This document shows, one piece after another, positions 42,631 to 52,048 of a stretch of 64,000 bases of DNA. The translations under genes were made by a program, and so were the position numbers. The notes under the pieces are model-generated. The model saw nothing but the letters and a program-made list of their open reading frames with translations. It was not told the origin of the DNA and did no database searches. The stretch is from an uncultured bacterium (GTDB lineage Bacteria > Cyanobacteriota > Vampirovibrionia > Gastranaerophilales > Gastranaerophilaceae): the NCBI GenBank assembly GCA_900547155.1, contig URFH01000003.1, positions 1 through 64,000 of the forward strand, given 5' to 3'. How positions within the stretch are numbered: the stretch's first letter is position 1; each line of letters starts with the position of its first letter.

Positions 42631-44439
42631 ATGATTAGACTTAGAGAAAAGGTTCGTGAAATAGCCGATAAAATCAATAATTTGCGCTTTGTCGTAAATT
42701 ACCGCAGAATGTGGCCTTATGTTAAGCCATACTGGTTCAGGGCTTTGCTGGCTGTAACCATTTGTATCCCGATAGGGGCTCTCGACGCTGTTATTGCGCT
42801 TTCGTTGAAGCCATATATGGATTTGGTTATGGTCGAGAAATCTGTGCAGTCGCCGTGGTATATTCCTTTTGGAATTGTTGCATTTACCTCAATACAGGGC
42901 GGTTTGAATTATCTCGCAACGTATTTGAATACCTGGGTCGGTGCAAAAATTACAAACGGCTTGAAATTTACCCTGTATCAGAAAATGTTGACTCTGCAAA
43001 CCTCATTTTTTGACAAAAGGAAGTCCGGTGACGTGATTTTTGCGTTTAACAACAACGCTGATATGGCTTGCTCGGGACTTTTGGACAACCTTAAGGTCTT
43101 TACGCAGCGTCTTTTTTCTTCAATTTCGCTTGTCGGTGTACTGTTTTACAACTCATGGCAGCTCGCACTCATAGCCGTAGCGGTTTTGGGCTTTGCTTTC
43201 CTGCCTGTTGCCAGAATAAGGAAAAGAATCAACGATGTAATGAGCAAAACATTAGTTGCCGACGCTTCGGTTATAACTGCATATAATGAGGCATTTTCCG
43301 GTAACAAAACAATCACTGCATACAATTTGCAGCCTCAGCAGACCGACCGTTTCTTTGAAATTTTAAAAGGAATTTTTACTCTCAGGATAAAACTTGTCCA
43401 GAAAACCTCCTGGCTTTCTCCGATGATGCATGTGGTCGTTTCTGTCGGGATAGGGCTCGCTATTGGCTACGGAAGCCATTTGATTTTGACAGGAAAGATT
43501 ACAAGCGGAAACTTTGTTTCGTTCATTACTGCGCTTATCATGCTGTATTCTCCGGTCAAGAGCATAGGAAACAACTTCAATCAAGTTCAGCTTTCTTTCT
43601 TTGCCATAGAACGTGTTTTTGACATGCTGGATATGGAACCTGAAATAAAAGACAAAGAAAACGCTAAAAATATGCCATCTGACTATTCAGAGATTGAGTT
43701 TAACAATGTAAATTTTGAATATACTCCTAATGTTCCTGTGCTAAAGAATATTAATCTTCGTGTTAAAAAAGGCGAAACCGTTGCTTTCGTCGGGAACTCG
43801 GGCGGCGGAAAAACAACGATTGTAAATCTTCTTCCCAGATTTTATGATGTAAAATCCGGTTCAATTACCGTTGACGGAACTGACATTAGAGATTTTTCGC
43901 TAAAGTCTTTGAGAGGCAATATTTCTGTTGTTTTTCAGGATAATTTCCTCTTTTCCGGTACAATCAGAGAAAATATTTTGCTCGGCAATGAAAACGCTAC
44001 TGAAGAAATGCTCCAGAAGGCTGTTAAAGCTGCTTATCTTGATGATTTTATTTCAGGGCTGGAAAAAGGACTCGATACATTTATCGGAGAAAGAGGAATT
44101 TTGTTGTCTGGCGGTCAAAAACAGAGAGTTGCTATTGCCAGAGCCTTTCTTAAGAACGCCCCTATTGTTATCCTTGATGAAGCGACTTCCGCGCTTGATA
44201 ACAAGGCAGAAGCTGTTGTGCAAATGGCTATAGATAACCTTATGCAGGACAAAACCGTTTTTGTAATCGCTCACAGGCTTTCAACTATCCAAAATGCTGA
44301 CAAAATTGTTGTAATAAATCAGGGTGAAATCGTTGAAACTGGCACGCATGAAGAGCTTTTGAACATTGAAAACGGCGCTTACAAATCCCTTTATAACGCA
44401 CAATTCAAAAATAAAGAAGATGAGTTTGTTTCAGCTTAG
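42631..44439 (+). CDS. MsbA-like lipid/peptide ABC exporter
   Basis: A 602-residue half-transporter: a six-helix exporter domain (residues ~30-345) followed by an ATPase. Walker A is GNSGGGKTT near 388, the signature LLSGGQKQR near 492 and Walker B VILDEATSALD near 513, with HRLSTI after. As a homodimer it may flip lipid A or related lipids across the inner membrane, but drug or polysaccharide export is equally possible from sequence alone. It overlaps the convergent receiver gene by 4 bp. Confidence 0.9.
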   Translation: MIRLREKVREIADKINNLRFVVNYRRMWPYVKPYWFRALLAVTICIPIGALDAVIALSLKPYMDLVMVEKSVQSPWYIPFGIVAFTSIQGGLNYLATYLNTWVGAKITNGLKFTLYQKMLTLQTSFFDKRKSGDVIFAFNNNADMACSGLLDNLKVFTQRLFSSISLVGVLFYNSWQLALIAVAVLGFAFLPVARIRKRINDVMSKTLVADASVITAYNEAFSGNKTITAYNLQPQQTDRFFEILKGIFTLRIKLVQKTSWLSPMMHVVVSVGIGLAIGYGSHLILTGKITSGNFVSFITALIMLYSPVKSIGNNFNQVQLSFFAIERVFDMLDMEPEIKDKENAKNMPSDYSEIEFNNVNFEYTPNVPVLKNINLRVKKGETVAFVGNSGGGKTTIVNLLPRFYDVKSGSITVDGTDIRDFSLKSLRGNISVVFQDNFLFSGTIRENILLGNENATEEMLQKAVKAAYLDDFISGLEKGLDTFIGERGILLSGGQKQRVAIARAFLKNAPIVILDEATSALDNKAEAVVQMAIDNLMQDKTVFVIAHRLSTIQNADKIVVINQGEIVETGTHEELLNIENGAYKSLYNAQFKNKEDEFVSA

Positions 44440-44828
44440 CCAAATACTGATTTAACCATAGAAATGTAAGAATCAGGGAAATTTATTACTGCACGCTTTG
44501 AAAGATATTCCACACCGAGTTTTGCTGCAATGAAACCTATATTGTAGGTTGCTGAAACAAGCACAATCTTTGTTTTTTGCGTTTTTTCTGATTGTTTTGC
44601 ATTTTTTACAAACCATTCGCCTGCAAGTTCAGGTAAAAATTCCGTTTCCATCTGTAAATCGGAGAAAATCAGCCCGAACGGCTCTTCTGCTTCCAGTATT
44701 TCCATGCCTTCTCTTGCACAGGACGCAATACGCAGGTAATATTCACCCTCAATGCTTTCATCCAGCATTGTTTTGTGGAATTTTTGCCATTCACGGCTGT
44801 CTTCAACTACAAGAATACGTTTTTGCAT
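44436..44828 (-). CDS. Single-domain response regulator receiver protein
   Basis: A 130-residue receiver without an output domain. It begins KRILVVEDSREWQKF (acidic pocket), has LIFSDLQME with the likely phosphoacceptor Asp, a IVLVSATYN strand carrying the Ser/Thr, and YLSKRAV with the conserved Lys. CheY-like or partner-dependent function is possible. It overlaps the stop of the convergent ABC exporter gene and is divergent from the gene at 45009. Confidence 0.87.
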   Translation of the reverse strand: MQKRILVVEDSREWQKFHKTMLDESIEGEYYLRIASCAREGMEILEAEEPFGLIFSDLQMETEFLPELAGEWFVKNAKQSEKTQKTKIVLVSATYNIGFIAAKLGVEYLSKRAVINFPDSYISMVKSVFG

Positions 44829-44911
44829 AAGTTAATTATACGTCAACCCTAAAAAATATGCTCTAAATACTGTATTAATTATTTATATATATAATATATT
44901 AATAATATGTA

Positions 44912-44953
44912 AAGAAATGTAACGATATATACTTTTTATGAAATCCGTATATA
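44912..44953 (+). promoter_or_regulatory. Shared aagaaatgtaacg and TATATAC promoter motif
   Basis: The 13-mer at 44912-44924 is identical to 16570-16582 and is followed directly by ATATATAC. It lies about 85 bases before the gene at 45009. Confidence 0.5.
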
Positions 44954-45008
44954 AAAAATGTTTTTATATAAGAGTAAGTAAAAAATAAGTAAGTAAGGAG
45001 ATACCAAA

Positions 45009-45605
45009 ATGGGTTTAGCAGCATCACAAGCAAGATTGTTACTTTTAACAGCAAGAAAATCCGATCTTGAACTTAGAGCACAACAGATTACAAACACAGA
45101 AATGATTCTTGCAATGCAGACAGAAAAAATTGCGCAGGAATATTCAAACAAAATTTCAAACAAAGTTACAATGATGCAGACTTCAACAGATATGAACGAC
45201 GCAACTTACAACCAGTCAGTAATTATGACTTACGAAGAATTGATTAAAGCAGGTTACACACTTCAATATGCCAATGGTGACGCTTATGACAATGAAGGTA
45301 ACTCAACAGCCTGGTTGCAAGACCAAATTCAAAAAGGTGATATTATCATACTCAGTGCTACAACTGGCGAAGAAGTTGGCATTACCGGTTCTTCAAATTT
45401 CTATCAGACTTATTACACAGAAGATGATGATGCAGCAACTGCTGAATATGAATCAAAAATGGCTCAAATTCAAACAAAAGAAAAGAAATTGCAAATCGAC
45501 CTCAACCAGATTGAAAACCAGCAGAAAGCTTGCGATACAGAAATCGATTCAGTTAAAAAAGTTATCGAAAAGAACATTGAAAGAACATTCAAAACATTCG
45601 CATAA
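45009..45605 (+). CDS. MGLAASQARLL-type lineage-specific protein
   Basis: A 198-residue protein with no signal peptide. Residues 1-60 form an amphipathic helix (ASQARLLLLTARKSDLELRAQQITNTEMILAMQTEKIAQEY), the middle is Asn/Tyr/Thr-rich, and the C-terminal ~55 residues are a coiled coil. Such MGLAASQARxLxxTAR starts are, to my knowledge, common in Gastranaerophilales and rare elsewhere; function unknown. An AAGGAG ribosome site, own promoter block and a strong terminator suggest high expression. Helix ends with a variable middle resemble filament or secreted coat proteins, which is speculation. Confidence 0.8.
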   Translation: MGLAASQARLLLLTARKSDLELRAQQITNTEMILAMQTEKIAQEYSNKISNKVTMMQTSTDMNDATYNQSVIMTYEELIKAGYTLQYANGDAYDNEGNSTAWLQDQIQKGDIIILSATTGEEVGITGSSNFYQTYYTEDDDAATAEYESKMAQIQTKEKKLQIDLNQIENQQKACDTEIDSVKKVIEKNIERTFKTFA

Positions 45606-45652
45606 GCTGAAATCAGACAAAAGATGTAGCAACCCAATTACTTACAATTTAA

Positions 45653-45683
45653 AAACCCGCTTGTTTGTTAAGCGGGTTTTTTA
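45653..45683. terminator. Intrinsic terminator after 45009-45605
   Basis: 10-bp stem aaacccgctt/aagcgggttt, 7-base loop, T-run. It also lies just after the stop of the convergent gene at 45696. Confidence 0.9.
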
Positions 45684-45695
45684 TTTGCTTTTAAA

Positions 45696-47438
45696 TTAAT
45701 TAAAAAATCGTTGAGCCTGCGCTTCTGCAAGGTCTGCCTGCCTTAAAACCGCATCGATTCTTGCTGTTCTGGATTCTGCGGGGCTAATTTCAGCTTCCGG
45801 GCCTAGAATCGGACTCGGAATGTATGTTCTTTTCAGCTCGGGAAGCTCTGTATTCTCAGTTTTTGCTACACTTTGCGCAGCCAGTGACTGGCTTGCTATT
45901 GGTTGCTGCGCTCTGGGTTTTTGCATGTTTGTAAGCAAATCGCCTTTTTTATAATTGATATTTTGAGCCTGCTGCGCGGCTTGAGCCGTTTGTTTGGCTG
46001 CCATTTCCGCTTCTATTTCTTTTTTCAGCTCCTCAAGCTGCTGCGCATTAGCCTGTTCATCGGTTTTTGGTTCTTCTTCTTTGTCGAGGATTGATTTTTG
46101 AGGTCTGCCAAAGATTTTGTGAGAAATTTTTACCGCAGTGTCCGTGAACAGCGACATAACAACAGTTGCGATGAATGCAAATCTGCCTACATAGCCTGCG
46201 CCGATTTTTGCGCCGTAACCTGTCATTTTTATTGCGTTTTTGAGCGGGTTGGTTGACTTGAGGGGGCGCACTGTTTCTTTTATTCGGCCCCAGCTCAGGA
46301 GATTTCCAACCCATTTGAACGGTTTTTGCCAGAATTTGACTTTTCCGCTCTTGATGTTTTTGAGTTCGGCTTTGAGTGTTTTATATGCTGCTTCATCGCC
46401 TGCTTTTCCGGCTGCGTTGAGCTTTTCGATAGTTTCATGGTATTTTTTGTAGTTTTCGGGGCTCATTCCTATGTTTTTCAGGCCCGCTGCTTTGTTGAAT
46501 ACGCGCAATTGGAGGCCCATTGTGAGCATCATTGCCATAAAGCTGGCCATTGACTCTGCAAAGGTTTTAAATCTGTCGCCTTTTGGTGCGTCCAGCCCCT
46601 CTTTTAAGGACTGAGCAAGGAAAAATGCCTGCAAAGCAACTGCCAATTTGCCGCCTGCCATGCCGTTTGAAAGAGCTTCGAGCGCACGGAATGTGCCGCC
46701 AGAGAGTTTTTTGCCTAATGAATTGGTTATGTTTTTATAATTTTGGGTTAGACGCATTTTGTTGTAGATTTCGCCGAGAGTTCCGCCTTTTTGCAGGAAT
46801 TTCGGCATTGGAACCCAGGCTTTTGAGGTGTTGAAAAACTCTGCATGCGTTTCAGGGTGCGCTTTTAACGCTTCAAAGATTTCTTTTGTATATTTGTGCG
46901 AATCTTTTGCTGTTTTTTCAAGAATATCTTTAAAAACTGTAGTGCCATGAGCCTTGTCATATGCTTCCATGAGCTCTCTTGCGCTTGTTGCAAGGTGCCC
47001 CATCGTACCGGTTGCCTGTCCCTGAGCCATTGAGCCACCGACACTCGGTTTTGTCCAGATACTTCTTAAAATTTCGGATTTATTTACAACATTGTTTTTG
47101 AACCATTCATTAAATGCGGCAAGTTTTGTGCCTGTGCTTTTAAGAGCGGGTTTGTTGCCCAATCTGTCGCCGAATTGTTCGATTTTTCCGAAAAAAGTGT
47201 CGTCATAGTTGCCGCGGAGCTGTTTATTCAAAACAGATGACGCCCACAAAAGCGGAATTCCGAAACCTAAGGCCCCGCCGATTAAAACAGCCGGATTGTC
47301 CTGCGTTTTCTGGGCTTGTTTGAGTAATGTATTGTCTTCGATTTTTTTAGCACCTGCGTTGATTTGCGGATTGTTCGGATAAGCCGCAAAATTTGGGTTT
47401 TGACCCGGAAAATATGTGCTATTAATGTTTGATTGCAT
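45696..47438 (-). CDS. Membrane-associated lineage-specific protein
   Basis: A 580-residue unknown. The N-terminus is Asn/Pro-rich (INSTYFPGQNPNFAAYPNNP). Hydrophobic segments occur near residues 50-68 (AVLIGGALGFGIPLLWASSVL), 250-265, 290-310 and 415-435 (GYVGRFAFIATVVMSLFTDTAV). A Gln/Ala-rich coiled coil spans ~460-500, then a Ser/Pro-rich tail. It resembles in layout the protein at 57388. Probably an inner-membrane or membrane-remodelling protein; no known domain is seen. Confidence 0.75.
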   Translation of the reverse strand: MQSNINSTYFPGQNPNFAAYPNNPQINAGAKKIEDNTLLKQAQKTQDNPAVLIGGALGFGIPLLWASSVLNKQLRGNYDDTFFGKIEQFGDRLGNKPALKSTGTKLAAFNEWFKNNVVNKSEILRSIWTKPSVGGSMAQGQATGTMGHLATSARELMEAYDKAHGTTVFKDILEKTAKDSHKYTKEIFEALKAHPETHAEFFNTSKAWVPMPKFLQKGGTLGEIYNKMRLTQNYKNITNSLGKKLSGGTFRALEALSNGMAGGKLAVALQAFFLAQSLKEGLDAPKGDRFKTFAESMASFMAMMLTMGLQLRVFNKAAGLKNIGMSPENYKKYHETIEKLNAAGKAGDEAAYKTLKAELKNIKSGKVKFWQKPFKWVGNLLSWGRIKETVRPLKSTNPLKNAIKMTGYGAKIGAGYVGRFAFIATVVMSLFTDTAVKISHKIFGRPQKSILDKEEEPKTDEQANAQQLEELKKEIEAEMAAKQTAQAAQQAQNINYKKGDLLTNMQKPRAQQPIASQSLAAQSVAKTENTELPELKRTYIPSPILGPEAEISPAESRTARIDAVLRQADLAEAQAQRFFN

Positions 47439-47516
47439 TATCTAACCTACTATATAACATTACCTGTATAAATAAAAACATTCGTGCCGAAATTCTTGCT
47501 TTATTATGAAGAAATG

Positions 47517-48050
47517 TTAACATTTGATTATTTTTTCCGGCGTAATCACAAAATCGGCTTTTTTATCAAAATTTTCTGCCGGAATTTCCTCACACAGCAG
47601 CTCTTCGTAAATCACAATCGCTGTTTTTGTGTTTTCTTGTAATTTCCCTAAAAAACGGTCATAATAACCTTTTCCATAGCCGATTCTGTATCCGGATTTG
47701 TCTGCACATACGGCAGGAATGAAAACTAAATCAAGATTTAAAGCAGAATCGCCGCATTTTGCTGCGGGCTCTTGAATATTGTATTTTCCGCAAACAAGCG
47801 GCGTGTTTTCATCAAAGAAAACCGGAACAATCTCGTCATTTGAGATTTTGGGCAGGTGAAAAATTTTTTTACAGCTTGTGCATAGCGGCAAAAGGTTGAT
47901 TTCATTGTTAATCGGGTGGTAAATCATGATATTTTGCGCTGATTTAAATTCCTCCCAGTTTAGAATTTTTTCCAGAATTTTTTTTGAGGCGCTTTCGCAA
48001 TTCAAATTTTTTCTTATGATTTTCGATTTTTGTCTTAGTTGATTTTTCAT
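47517..48050 (-). CDS. 5-formyltetrahydrofolate cyclo-ligase
   Basis: ATP-dependent ring closure of 5-formyl-THF to 5,10-methenyl-THF. The ~177-residue protein starts at MKNQLRQKSKIIRKNL (an upstream frame is rejected), and contains NIMIYHPINNEINL, DLVFIPAVCADKSGYRIGYGKGYYDRFL (the signature GYGKGYYDRF) and a C-terminal EIPAENFDKKADFVIT. Length is typical. It is divergent from the XRE regulator. folP at 59853 is another folate gene in the window. Confidence 0.9.
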   Translation of the reverse strand: MKNQLRQKSKIIRKNLNCESASKKILEKILNWEEFKSAQNIMIYHPINNEINLLPLCTSCKKIFHLPKISNDEIVPVFFDENTPLVCGKYNIQEPAAKCGDSALNLDLVFIPAVCADKSGYRIGYGKGYYDRFLGKLQENTKTAIVIYEELLCEEIPAENFDKKADFVITPEKIIKC

Positions 48051-48114
48051 ATATAACTTTACATTCCGGCAATTTTTATATATAATATTATAACCACATA
48101 ATGGTAATTTTTGA

Positions 48115-48465
48115 ATGGACAAAAAAAAGTTAAGTATTAAACTTAAAAACGCTCGAATAGAAGCTGGATTGAAACAAGAAGACATCGCGAAGTTAATGAA
48201 TCTGCCTATTTCTGCAATTTCAGTTATAGAAAACGGAAAAAGAGGCGTGGATGTTATTGAACTTTTGAGATTCGCTGAATTTTACCACAAACCGGTTGAC
48301 TGGTTCTTCAACAGCGGGCAAAACCCTGACAGAAGACGCTGGTATGACAAAGATTCCCAACTACGCGAGGCTGTTGAATTATTAAGAATCGCCCCCGCAC
48401 GCTATCAAAAAAGCTGCGCATGTGCTATTATAGGATTCTTAAAAGACAGCGGACTTGTTAAGTAA
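48115..48465 (+). CDS. XRE-family helix-turn-helix regulator
   Basis: A 116-residue protein with an N-terminal HTH (LKNARIEAGLKQEDIAKLMNLPISAISVIENGKRGVDVIELLRFAEFY). The C-terminal part (RRWYDKDSQLREAVELLRIAPARYQKSCACAIIGFLKDSGLVK) is short and may aid dimerisation. The stop is immediately followed by the cobO ATG, so the two genes are surely co-transcribed. It may autoregulate the operon; the AT-rich spacer to the divergent folate gene holds tatataatattataac. Confidence 0.88.
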   Translation: MDKKKLSIKLKNARIEAGLKQEDIAKLMNLPISAISVIENGKRGVDVIELLRFAEFYHKPVDWFFNSGQNPDRRRWYDKDSQLREAVELLRIAPARYQKSCACAIIGFLKDSGLVK

Positions 48466-49050
48466 ATGGATGATAATCAAAACGATATTTGTCATTTAGT
48501 GAATCCGGAGTTTTCCGAACACGGCTATATTCAGGTTTATACAGGCAACGGCAAGGGAAAAACCACTGCCTCGCTCGGGCTTGCCACAAGAGCGCTGGGA
48601 CGCGGGTGGAAGGTGCTTATTGTGATGTTCACAAAAGGCGGTAACAACTATGGTGAACTGAATACTTTTCTTAATCTTGCCCCCGTGCTGAAGCAAAAAA
48701 TAAAAATTGTGCAGGCAGGGCTGGACAGGATAGTTTATTCCAACAATATTTCCGACGAAGACCGAAAAGTCGTGTCAGATGGCTGGGCTCTGGCCAAAAA
48801 AGCTATTTTAAACAATGAATATCAGATGGTAATCCTTGATGAGGCCAATATTGCGCTCGATTTGGGGCTAATCAGGCTGGATGATATGCTTGAAACTCTC
48901 AAAAATAAGCCCGACAGGATGGAAATAGTTCTGACCGGCAGAAATGCAAAGCCCGAAATAATCGAAATCGCACATCTGGTTTCTGAAATTCAGCCCGTAA
49001 AACATTACTGGGACAAAGGCATAAGTGCGAGGGAAGGTATTGAATTTTAA
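48466..49050 (+). CDS. cobO: Cob(I)yrinic acid a,c-diamide adenosyltransferase
   Basis: Adenosylates corrinoids in B12 assimilation/salvage (CobO/BtuR/CobA type). The 194-residue protein has Walker A GNGKGKTT (residues 27-34) in YIQVYTGNGKGKTTASLGLATRALGRGWKV, MVILDEANIAL as Walker B, and RMEIVLTGRNAKPEIIEIAHLVSEI as the signature. No cobalamin biosynthetic genes or riboswitch are adjacent, suggesting salvage. It abuts the XRE gene without spacer. Confidence 0.93.
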   Translation: MDDNQNDICHLVNPEFSEHGYIQVYTGNGKGKTTASLGLATRALGRGWKVLIVMFTKGGNNYGELNTFLNLAPVLKQKIKIVQAGLDRIVYSNNISDEDRKVVSDGWALAKKAILNNEYQMVILDEANIALDLGLIRLDDMLETLKNKPDRMEIVLTGRNAKPEIIEIAHLVSEIQPVKHYWDKGISAREGIEF

Positions 49051-49100
49051 CTAATTTAGTGGTTTACTTGTAATAATAGCGGATAGAACAGGAGAGTATT

Positions 49101-49349
49101 ATGAGTCAGCCTTTTGCACAACAGTTTAAAACCAGATTGGCACTTTTGGTGTTTATAAAAGGTGCTGCTGCTCCGATGGTTTTGTATTTTGAGGATGTCA
49201 AGGCTGAATATGATGAGTTTTTGGCTGCAATGCAGCTTCCTGTGGGCAAATTGATTGAAAAAGAGCCCATCGGGCCTATTAAAAAGGTCGCTGTAATGTC
49301 GAACCAGATTGCTTCTCTGGCTATTCAGGAAGAACTTTGCCAACAGTAA
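49101..49349 (+). CDS. Small protein of unknown function upstream of the acidic 724-residue gene
   Basis: Eighty-two residues (MSQPFAQQFKTRLALLVFIKGAAAPMVLYFEDVKAEYDEFLAAMQ...) with an AGGAGA ribosome site. A beta-alpha pattern with little charge clustering suggests a small soluble domain. The next gene starts nine bases after its stop, and fliS follows further on, so a flagellar link is possible. No family recognised. Confidence 0.75.
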   Translation: MSQPFAQQFKTRLALLVFIKGAAAPMVLYFEDVKAEYDEFLAAMQLPVGKLIEKEPIGPIKKVAVMSNQIASLAIQEELCQQ

Positions 49350-49358
49350 GGGGTGTTA

Positions 49359-51533
49359 ATGAAGTTAATTGAAATCAAAAACAATTTTGCAAAGCTCTAT
49401 TATCTTCCGGCGGAAGAAGAGCTGAATATCGGCGATTTTTTGACAATTAACGACGGCTCTAAAAAACTTGCGGCACAGGTTGTGACCATTGAATCCACCA
49501 GCAAAGAGGATACAAACTGCGCTGTTGTAAAATTCAGCTTTAATCTTAACGAAAACTGCTCTGCAAGCGCATACACCGGCTATGTTCCCGCGCTTGATTC
49601 AAAAATCTGCAAAACCGACGCAAATGTAATAAAAAATATCTTCTCCAAAAAGGAAAAATCAGAGATTCTGGGCGATTTTGCTTCTTATCCGGAGCTTGAT
49701 TTTTGCGTTGACAGCTCTTTTGCAAACAGTTTTACATGCGTTCAGTCCGATAGGATTGAAAATACAAAATATGTCCTTAACAAGCTGGCAAATGCGGCTC
49801 AACACGGCCTCATTGTTGACTTTGACGGCACGCTTGAGGTCGAAAATGCTTTTGTTTTCGAGCTTGGCAAGAATTTTAAGCTCCCGATTAGCGTAGAAAC
49901 TCTAAATTATATCTATGAAAACGACCTTATCGGCCTGACCGTTGAACAAAAGACGATTATTCAGGATATTGTGCTGGAAATTCAGGAGTATATTGAGTCC
50001 GAGGATAGCGGATATATCCCTTTCAACACGCTGCTTTCCGTTGTTGAGGAAATTTATAAAGAGGACAAATCCGTAAGCATTATTTTGTTCAGAAACAAGC
50101 TCCTGAAATACGGACAGATGAAACTTTTTGCCTCTGAAGACGCTGAAATTGAGGCGCTTTTTGAAACTGTTGAAAAAAGAAATCTTGTTATTTTGAACCT
50201 TGAAAATGTTCCGCCTAACTGGAAAAAAGAGACGCTAAATTTTGTTACCGGCCATACAAACGGCGAATTAAGACTTTTTATGAATCTTGAGGACGAATCG
50301 GTCGATAAAAAGCTGCTGATGAACCTTTACAAAAAACCGAACATAAAACCGGTAATTTCTTCTGCATATTCTTCAAAATATGCAACAACTTTAAAATCCC
50401 TAGCAAGAAATATCCTCCTTTTTGCCCCGCAGGAGGAGCAAAAAAGCTATCCGACTTATACTTCTTTTCTTTCTTTGTTAAGGGATGATGATTTTGTGCT
50501 GTCGGGCGAGCAAACTTTTTATACACCTTTGATTTTGACCCCGCATGTGCCCAAAATCCCTGTGGAAGAAGCGGTTGAAGAAGAAATCATCGAACAGCCG
50601 GAAATAGTTGACGAGCTGCCTTCTGCGCTTGAGGATGAAACTGATGTTTCGGATATAAAAACTATTTTTGAGGAATCTGTTGAGGATGAAATTGCAAAAG
50701 ACGTTGATTCAATGTTCTATGCTTCGCCAAAAGAGGAAAATCCCGCGCCTGTGGGAGATTTGAGCCCTCTGGAAGAAGAACTCCCCGTTCTTGACGAACC
50801 GGAGCCGTTGGGAGAACCCGAACCGCTTCATGAAGAGCTTACGCAGGAGGAATTGCCTGTTTCTGAGGTTGAGGAAGCGGAATCTGATACGTTTACTGAG
50901 CTTGAAGAAGCCCCGGAGGCACATGAAGAGCCGGAAGCGGATGATTTGTTCTCTGAAAGTGATTTGGATATCCTTGATGAACTTGATGATGACGAAGAAG
51001 ATGAAGACGGGGAAACCATTGAATTGGATTTGGGCGCTGATGAGGCGCAATCCGACGACTCCGCAGAAATCTTTGATATAGAACAGCTTCCGCATTTGGA
51101 GGATTCTGCTGATAATATTGAAACTCACGACGCTGAACCTGAAGAAGCCGATATTTCCATTGATGAGCTGTCAGAGCTTGATACTTTATCTGATGAGGAG
51201 CCCGCAGAACCTTCCGGTTTTGATGACGATGAGTTAGAGCCGTTAATATCCGATGATGATGAGCCCTCTGAACCCGAATATGAGGAACCTGTTGAAGAAC
51301 AAAAGCCCCAGGCTCCCAACATTCCTGTTTACACTACCGGAATGGACGAAAACCTGCGACCTGACGAAACAATAAAAGTTGCCGAAGGAAATATTGTCTA
51401 TCACCAGAAGTACGGCCGCGGGGTTGTGGAACAAATTATTACTTACGGAAAGAAAACACTTTGTTCTATCCAGTTTGATAATGTGGGAAGACGGCTTCTT
51501 GACCCGAATCTCGCTGATTTGAAACAAGCTTAA
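49359..51533 (+). CDS. Acidic protein with HAS-barrel-like head and UvrD-type tail domain
   Basis: About 724 residues, started at MKLIEIKNNFAKLYYL with AAGGGG upstream. Residues ~1-80 resemble the beta-barrel that precedes HerA-type ATPases; residues ~80-390 are alpha/beta and include IVDFDGTLEVENA and IILFRNKLLKYG but no clear Walker A. Residues ~395-670 form a long Glu/Asp/Pro-rich disordered tract. The last ~45 residues (GNIVYHQKYGRGVVEQIITYGKKTLCSIQFDNVGRRLLD) match the Tudor-like C-terminal domain of UvrD/PcrA that contacts RNA polymerase. It leads into fliS, 48 bases on. Role unknown; it may couple transcription to another process. Confidence 0.75.
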   Translation: MKLIEIKNNFAKLYYLPAEEELNIGDFLTINDGSKKLAAQVVTIESTSKEDTNCAVVKFSFNLNENCSASAYTGYVPALDSKICKTDANVIKNIFSKKEKSEILGDFASYPELDFCVDSSFANSFTCVQSDRIENTKYVLNKLANAAQHGLIVDFDGTLEVENAFVFELGKNFKLPISVETLNYIYENDLIGLTVEQKTIIQDIVLEIQEYIESEDSGYIPFNTLLSVVEEIYKEDKSVSIILFRNKLLKYGQMKLFASEDAEIEALFETVEKRNLVILNLENVPPNWKKETLNFVTGHTNGELRLFMNLEDESVDKKLLMNLYKKPNIKPVISSAYSSKYATTLKSLARNILLFAPQEEQKSYPTYTSFLSLLRDDDFVLSGEQTFYTPLILTPHVPKIPVEEAVEEEIIEQPEIVDELPSALEDETDVSDIKTIFEESVEDEIAKDVDSMFYASPKEENPAPVGDLSPLEEELPVLDEPEPLGEPEPLHEELTQEELPVSEVEEAESDTFTELEEAPEAHEEPEADDLFSESDLDILDELDDDEEDEDGETIELDLGADEAQSDDSAEIFDIEQLPHLEDSADNIETHDAEPEEADISIDELSELDTLSDEEPAEPSGFDDDELEPLISDDDEPSEPEYEEPVEEQKPQAPNIPVYTTGMDENLRPDETIKVAEGNIVYHQKYGRGVVEQIITYGKKTLCSIQFDNVGRRLLDPNLADLKQA

Positions 51534-51581
51534 CTGTGGACTGAATAGAAAACCTGTGTTATTCTAAAAACAGGTGAAAGT

Positions 51582-52046
51582 ATGAACCAATACGTTAATC
51601 AATACAAAAAAACTGCCGTAAACACCGCCTCCAAAGAGCAAATTTTGCTCATGCTTTATGACGGTGCAATCAAGTTTTTGCACAAAGCTAAACTGGCTTT
51701 TGAAACAAAGGATATTGAGCAGATTCATATTAACCTGACAAAAGCTGAAAGGATTATAACCGAATTTCAATCCACTCTCGACATGGAAAACGGCGGCAGA
51801 TTCGCTGAAGAGCTCTATGCGCTTTATGAGTACCTGAATAACAGGCTTTTTCTTGCAAATATTAAAAAACGCACGGATTATGTGGATGAAGTTCTAAAAC
51901 ATCTTACGGAACTGCGCGACACGTGGCGTGAGGCGATAATGAAGTTCAAAGCAGAAGGCCACAGCCTCGCAGAACTTGAAAATTCCGGCGCAGATGGCCC
52001 TCCTGAGGAAGAAATCCCACGCCTTGAAGACGATTTTGAGATATAA
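51582..52046 (+). CDS. fliS: Flagellar secretion chaperone FliS
   Basis: Binds the flagellin C-terminus in the cytosol and prevents premature polymerisation. The 154-residue protein starts NQYVNQYKKTAVNTASKEQILLMLYDGAIKFLHKAKLAFETKD, the hallmark of FliS (YxxxxVxTAsxExLLxMLYDGAIxFL), with further helices and a Pro/Glu-rich tail of ~30 residues. An AGGTG ribosome site is present. A probable FliT/FlgN-like gene follows two bases later. Confidence 0.94.
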   Translation: MNQYVNQYKKTAVNTASKEQILLMLYDGAIKFLHKAKLAFETKDIEQIHINLTKAERIITEFQSTLDMENGGRFAEELYALYEYLNNRLFLANIKKRTDYVDEVLKHLTELRDTWREAIMKFKAEGHSLAELENSGADGPPEEEIPRLEDDFEI

Positions 52047-52048
52047 TT

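Noticed and set aside
42663..42670. GCCGATAA inside the ABC exporter gene as a sigma-28 -10 box
   Set aside because: Inside coding sequence with no matching -35 box.
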